Shown one piece after another: positions 12,881 to 15,693 of a stretch of 15,693 nucleotides of DNA. The DNA lies in NCBI GenBank assembly GCA_963610045.1, contig CAVDMS010000036.1, positions 1 through 15,693 on the forward strand. The letters run 5' to 3'. How positions within the stretch are numbered: the first letter of the stretch is position 1; each line of letters opens with the position of its first letter. Both the position numbers and the translations under genes were made by a program. Origin of the DNA: F23-B02 sp963610045. GTDB lineage: Bacteria; Bacillota; Clostridia; Oscillospirales; Oscillospiraceae. The notes below the pieces were generated by a model that ran no database searches, was not told the origin of the DNA, and worked only from the letters and a program-made list of their open reading frames with translations.

Positions 12881-13786
12881 TCAGTCGAGCAGACGGTCGG
12901 GGTAGATGCCTCGGCTGCGCATACCGGCGAGCGCCGACTTCACATAATCGAGGTCGCTGAGGTAGGTCATGCCGTACCACGTCTCGCTGCACGGCAGGGT
13001 GCGCACGGTGGCGATGCCCTCTTTAAGCTGCGCATCGGCGACAGCGGGGAGAAAATACTCGCCCTTGAGTGGGTTTTCGACCATCGCCTTTTCGAGAAAC
13101 GCCGGGAAGCGCTCACGAAGCTCTCTGAGCATCATCGGCGAAAAGCCCCAGAAATTCATGGACACGAGCGTATCGCCCGAAACGGGGTAGCGCTCCCCGT
13201 CCTCGACGTAAACGGCGTCGTCGCCGTCCTTTTCGATGTGCGTGCGCTCGGTGATGCTGCGCAGGAAGCCGTTTTCCGACTCGCAGATGCCCCGTGCGAC
13301 GTAGCCGTTGTCGGTCACGGTGTTTCTCAGGCGGTAGCCGACCATCGCATACTCGCTCTCCGGGCGCTCGGCGCTCAGAAAATCGTATATTGCGGAGTAG
13401 GCGCCGGGACCGTAGAAGTCGTCGGCGTTAATGACCGCAAAGGGTGCGTCCACCTGACCTTCGCAGCACAGCACGGCGTGACCCGTACCCCAGGGCTTTA
13501 CCCTGCCCTCCGGGACGGAGAAGCCCTCCGGCAGACGGTCAAGCTCCTGATAGACGTACTCAACGTCAAAATGCGCCTCGGCACGCTTGCCGACACGGAG
13601 CTTGAAGTCCTCCTCCAGCTCACGCTTTATGATGAATGCGACCTTCTTAAAGCCCGCACGCTTTGCATCGTACAGCGAATAGTCGATGATGGCGTGACCC
13701 ATATCGTCCACCGCCTTTATCTGCTTCGGTCCTCCGAAGCGGCTGCCCATGCCGGCAGCCATTATAACAAGTACCGGCTCTCTCAT
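12881..13786 (-). CDS. Nucleotidyltransferase (sugar-1-phosphate type GT-A fold)
   Basis: The protein has 301 residues. The N-terminal signature VIMAAGMGSRFGGPKQ (7-22) is the NTP-binding loop with the conserved Lys21 of sugar-nucleotide pyrophosphorylases. PWGTGHAV (98-105) contacts the base or ribose in relatives, and NADDFYG (120-126) carries the metal-binding aspartates. No C-terminal left-handed beta-helix is present, unlike GlmU or GlgC. The exact sugar and nucleotide are not readable; related bacterial genes act in envelope polysaccharide or lipid head-group synthesis. The ATG lies 1 nt after the stop of the upstream gene with only a weak AAGTGAT site, so translation is probably coupled. 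Confidence 0.85.
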   Translation of the reverse strand: MREPVLVIMAAGMGSRFGGPKQIKAVDDMGHAIIDYSLYDAKRAGFKKVAFIIKRELEEDFKLRVGKRAEAHFDVEYVYQELDRLPEGFSVPEGRVKPWGTGHAVLCCEGQVDAPFAVINADDFYGPGAYSAIYDFLSAERPESEYAMVGYRLRNTVTDNGYVARGICESENGFLRSITERTHIEKDGDDAVYVEDGERYPVSGDTLVSMNFWGFSPMMLRELRERFPAFLEKAMVENPLKGEYFLPAVADAQLKEGIATVRTLPCSETWYGMTYLSDLDYVKSALAGMRSRGIYPDRLLD

Positions 13787-13787
13787 A

Positions 13788-14138
13788 TCACTTGCTGAGG
13801 TCCAGCTCGTTTATGCCCATCGCAAGGGACATATCACGAATGGCGGTGTACGAGCGCTGCTGTGCAAGGGGGATAAGCTCCTGCATAAGCTCCTCGCTCA
13901 TCTCGCTTATCTCATCGGGCACCTTGATGACCGTCTCGGTGGTGATGTCGAAAACGAAATAGGTGTCGTTCTCGTCGTGTATCTTGGTGTTGAGGTACAG
14001 GTAAACGTAGCCGCACCACTCGTCGGGCGTTTTGACGGAGACACGGCTCTCCGCACGCAGACCCAGCTCCGAGCCGATGCCGGTGTCGAGCTTATAGTTT
14101 ACGCTCACGGTTTTAAAATCAATTACTTCATAATTCAT
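13788..14138 (-). CDS. Conserved small protein, possibly SecB-like chaperone fold
   Basis: The protein has 116 residues. Residues 1-80 look like four beta strands (YEVIDFKTVSVNYKL, ESRVSVKTP, GYVYLYLNTKI, TYFVFDITTETVIKV). Two helices follow, and the end is LSLAMGINELDL-like (MSLAMGINELDLSK). This strand-strand-strand-helix-helix order, with the ending I..MS..MGI..LDL, resembles SecB-like proteins that hold unfolded chains, but the similarity is weak and I rate the function as unproven. I chose the ATG at 14138 because GGGAG lies 7 nt upstream; the open frame reaches 14168 without a ribosome binding site. It is the first gene of a two-gene unit coupled to the nucleotidyltransferase. Confidence 0.7.
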   Translation of the reverse strand: MNYEVIDFKTVSVNYKLDTGIGSELGLRAESRVSVKTPDEWCGYVYLYLNTKIHDENDTYFVFDITTETVIKVPDEISEMSEELMQELIPLAQQRSYTAIRDMSLAMGINELDLSK

Positions 14139-14170
14139 GGCGATTCTCCCATAATAAGATTTCCGCATAC

Positions 14171-14199
14171 ATTTTACTCTCTCGGCGCAAAAAACACAA
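14171..14199 (-). promoter_or_regulatory. Promoter of the SecB-like/nucleotidyltransferase unit
   Basis: On the minus strand, TTGTGT (14194-14199), a 17-nt spacer and TAAAAT (14171-14176). Predicted start near 14164, leader about 26 nt. Confidence 0.55.
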
Positions 14200-14215
14200 C
14201 ATTTTATTTGGGTGC

Positions 14216-14244
14216 TTGAATATGGCGCTTAGAGGTTGTACAAT
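14216..14244 (+). promoter_or_regulatory. Promoter of greA
   Basis: TTGAAT (14216-14221), a 17-nt spacer and TACAAT (14239-14244). Predicted start near 14251 and a leader of about 18 nt. It is divergent from the promoter at 14171-14199; the two -35 boxes are 16 nt apart. Confidence 0.65.
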
Positions 14245-14268
14245 GTCCGTCGGAAAGAAGGTTTTGAA

Positions 14269-14775
14269 ATGAACGACGAGCTGACACGCAAGGACATTGA
14301 CAAGATGAAGGAGGAGCTTATCTACCGCCGTGACAAGCTTATGCCCGAGCTTATCGAGGAGGTCAAGCGCACCCGTGCCTTCGGCGACCTGAGCGAGAAC
14401 TTCGAGTACAAGGAAGCCAAGCGTCAGAAAAACCGCAACGGCAGCAGGATCCGCTACCTTGAAAACATGATCCGCTCCGCACATATAATCGACTCCGGCT
14501 CCCGTGAGGAGAACGTCGTCGGACTGTACGACAAGGTGACGGTCTATATGCCGGACGACGACGAAACGCAGGTGATACAGGTCGTGACCACCGTGCGCAC
14601 CGACCCCCTAAAGGGACTTATCAGCCGTGAGTCGCCCTTCGGAAAGGCCGTACTCGGCAAAAGGACCGGCGATCGGGTGCTTGTTCAGGTGAACGATCAC
14701 TGCTCATACGAGGTCGAGATCCGCTCCGTCGAAAAGAGCGAGGACGACGGCTCCGCCCCCATATTGCAATACTAA
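14269..14775 (+). CDS. greA: Transcription elongation factor GreA
   Basis: The protein has 168 residues, about 10 longer than usual at the C-terminus. The N-terminal coiled coil (about 4-76) reaches into the RNA polymerase channel. Its tip holds the acidic residues needed for transcript cleavage, Asp40 and Glu43 in FGDLSENFEY. The C-terminal FKBP-like domain includes SPFGKAVLGKRTGDRV. I chose the ATG at 14269 (AAGG 7 nt upstream, leader of about 18 nt from the promoter); the ATG-rich frame upstream to 14236 overlaps the -10. A bidirectional terminator follows directly after the stop. Confidence 0.94.
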   Translation: MNDELTRKDIDKMKEELIYRRDKLMPELIEEVKRTRAFGDLSENFEYKEAKRQKNRNGSRIRYLENMIRSAHIIDSGSREENVVGLYDKVTVYMPDDDETQVIQVVTTVRTDPLKGLISRESPFGKAVLGKRTGDRVLVQVNDHCSYEVEIRSVEKSEDDGSAPILQY

Positions 14776-14777
14776 TG

Positions 14778-14807
14778 AAAAAGCAGTGCCTTCGGCACTG
14801 CTTTTTT
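14778..14807. terminator. Bidirectional terminator between greA and the YigZ-family gene
   Basis: A 13-bp stem (14778-14790 with 14794-14806, loop TTC) whose base is an A run on the left and a T run on the right, so it works in both directions. It lies 2 nt after the greA stop and 2 nt before the end of the convergent gene. Confidence 0.93.
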
Positions 14808-14809
14808 CA

Positions 14810-15436
14810 TTATCGTACTCTCACGGGGACGAGCTGCGTTCCGACGGTTTTCACCGTCGCCGTGCCGGAGCTTATGTCGGTCACGCTGCGGCAAAAATCC
14901 TCCGCGTTCTCTTCGGGGATGTGCGCCCGCAGGGTCACCTGAGCCGTGTAATCTACCGAGTCCACCTCGCCGTCAAAGCGGGCGACGCTGTCCTTCATGC
15001 GCTCAAGCAGCGAATAGCTGCACTCGACCTCGACGCAGGCTCTGCGCCGCACGGCGGCGATGCCCGCATCCGAAAGCGCATCGGCGGCGGAGCGTGTGTA
15101 CGCACGCAGAAGTCCGCCCGTGCCGAGCAGTATGCCGCCGAAGTAGCGTGTCACCACGCACACGAAGTTCGTGACCTTCTCACGCCGGAACACCTCCAGC
15201 ATCGGCAGCCCTGCGCTGCCCTGCGGCTCACCGTCGTCGGAATAGCGCACGGCGCCGTCTTTCACGGCGTAGCACCAGCAGTTGTGCCGTGCGTCGTGGT
15301 ATTTCTTCTTGGTTTCGGCAATGAAGCTTCGGGCCTCCTCCTCGCTCTCTATCACTCTGACGTGACCGAGAAACTCGGAGCGCTTCTCCGTAAATTCCGC
15401 TTCACCCGCACCTGCGGGGACAAAGTATTCGTCCAC
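14810..15436 (-). CDS. YigZ/IMPACT family protein (UPF0029)
   Basis: The protein has 208 residues. The IMPACT-type N-terminal domain shows the two family signatures YSDDGEPQGSAGLP (65-78) and TRYFGGILLGTGGLL (96-110). A smaller alpha/beta domain of the DUF1949 type follows (about 135-205). Family members are linked to translation control in eukaryotes (IMPACT) and are of unclear role in bacteria. The start is a GTG at 15436; GGGAGG lies about 11 nt upstream inside the end of hflX, a somewhat long spacing. Only 6 nt separate it from the hflX stop, so the two form an operon. Confidence 0.9.
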   Translation of the reverse strand: MDEYFVPAGAGEAEFTEKRSEFLGHVRVIESEEEARSFIAETKKKYHDARHNCWCYAVKDGAVRYSDDGEPQGSAGLPMLEVFRREKVTNFVCVVTRYFGGILLGTGGLLRAYTRSAADALSDAGIAAVRRRACVEVECSYSLLERMKDSVARFDGEVDSVDYTAQVTLRAHIPEENAEDFCRSVTDISSGTATVKTVGTQLVPVRVR

Positions 15437-15442
15437 TCGGCT

Positions 15443-15693
15443 TCAGTCCTCCCAATCCTCTTTCGGCTCGACATAGCCGGGGATGTACTTCTTCACCTTC
15501 CCGAAAAGCTCCGGCGGCACAACGACCTCCGCCGTGATGCCGGTGTCGGTGTACTCAAGGCTCAGTATCGACGCCTCACGGTTTAAGGCGTCCGCAACGC
15601 CTGCGTCCGAGTAGGGGATCTCAAGATGCACCCTGTGATTGCCCTGCTCAAGCAGCGCAAGAAGCTTCTGCACAAGCTCGCTCACGCCCTCGC
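15443..15693 (-). CDS. hflX: C-terminal part of GTPase HflX, cut by window edge
   Basis: About 83 C-terminal residues are inside the window; the frame is open to the last base, so the gene starts beyond it. The visible part begins EGVSELVQKLLALLEQG, which fits the end of the GTPase domain (EG[VL]..L). A domain follows with VHLEIPYSDAGVADAL, EYTDTGI and the ending VPPELFGKVKKYIPGY, which matches the C-terminal domain of HflX. HflX is a ribosome-binding GTPase that rescues or splits ribosomes under heat stress. The GTP-binding motifs themselves are not visible, so the assignment rests on the C-terminal domain. The GTG at 15685 is internal, not a real start. Confidence 0.75.
   Translation of the reverse strand, partial: EGVSELVQKLLALLEQGNHRVHLEIPYSDAGVADALNREASILSLEYTDTGITAEVVVPPELFGKVKKYIPGYVEPKEDWED

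Overview
The window looks like chromosomal DNA of a low-to-mid GC Firmicute, most likely a gut-type clostridium of the Oscillospiraceae/Ruminococcaceae kind. This is inferred from several things: strong GGAGG-type ribosome binding sites; GTG and TTG starts; TTGACA/TATAAT and extended -10 promoters; a long-form HPF; a DNA-binding OmpR-type regulator with a KdpD-like kinase; YitT, HflX and M29 families; and a Cys-rich (zinc-type) S18. I see no phage, insertion sequence, CRISPR array or toxin locus.

Layout. 1-52 is the 5' part of a tRNA-Asp gene (minus), read from a near-consensus promoter at 64-92. 109-1254 (minus) holds a lipid (diacylglycerol-type) kinase followed by a small, very basic single-pass membrane protein. 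1405-3179 (plus) is a two-component pair: a short KdpD-like kinase and its KdpE-like regulator. 3246-4608 (plus) is a YitT-family membrane protein overlapping a dCMP deaminase. 4662-5681 (minus) is the classic rpsF-ssb-rpsR operon with a structured leader. 5801-7198 (minus) is a membrane protein with a very long extracytoplasmic coiled coil. 7365-11169 (plus) is an operon of an M29 aminopeptidase, a six-span membrane protein and a TPR/leucine-rich-repeat membrane protein. 11308-12837 (plus) is hpf then prmA. 12881-14138 (minus) is a possible SecB-like small protein coupled to a sugar-nucleotidyltransferase-like protein. 14269-14775 (plus) is greA. 14810-15693 (minus) is the C-terminal end of hflX and a YigZ/IMPACT protein.

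How it fits together. Much of the window serves translation and transcription: S6, S18, the hibernation factor HPF, the L11 methyltransferase PrmA, GreA, the ribosome-associated GTPase HflX and a tRNA. The rest is membrane and envelope biology: lipid kinase, sensor kinase, YitT, the coiled-coil protein and the LRR protein. Convergent genes are separated by clean bidirectional terminators.

The best candidates for something undescribed are: the LRR protein, with three copies of one cassette outside the cell and a repeated threonine motif in its cytoplasmic tail; the coiled-coil membrane protein; a promoter nested inside the terminator between the regulator gene and yitT; and prmA starting directly after a strong terminator hairpin. 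I do not see a clearly new multi-gene system; the rest is ordinary housekeeping.
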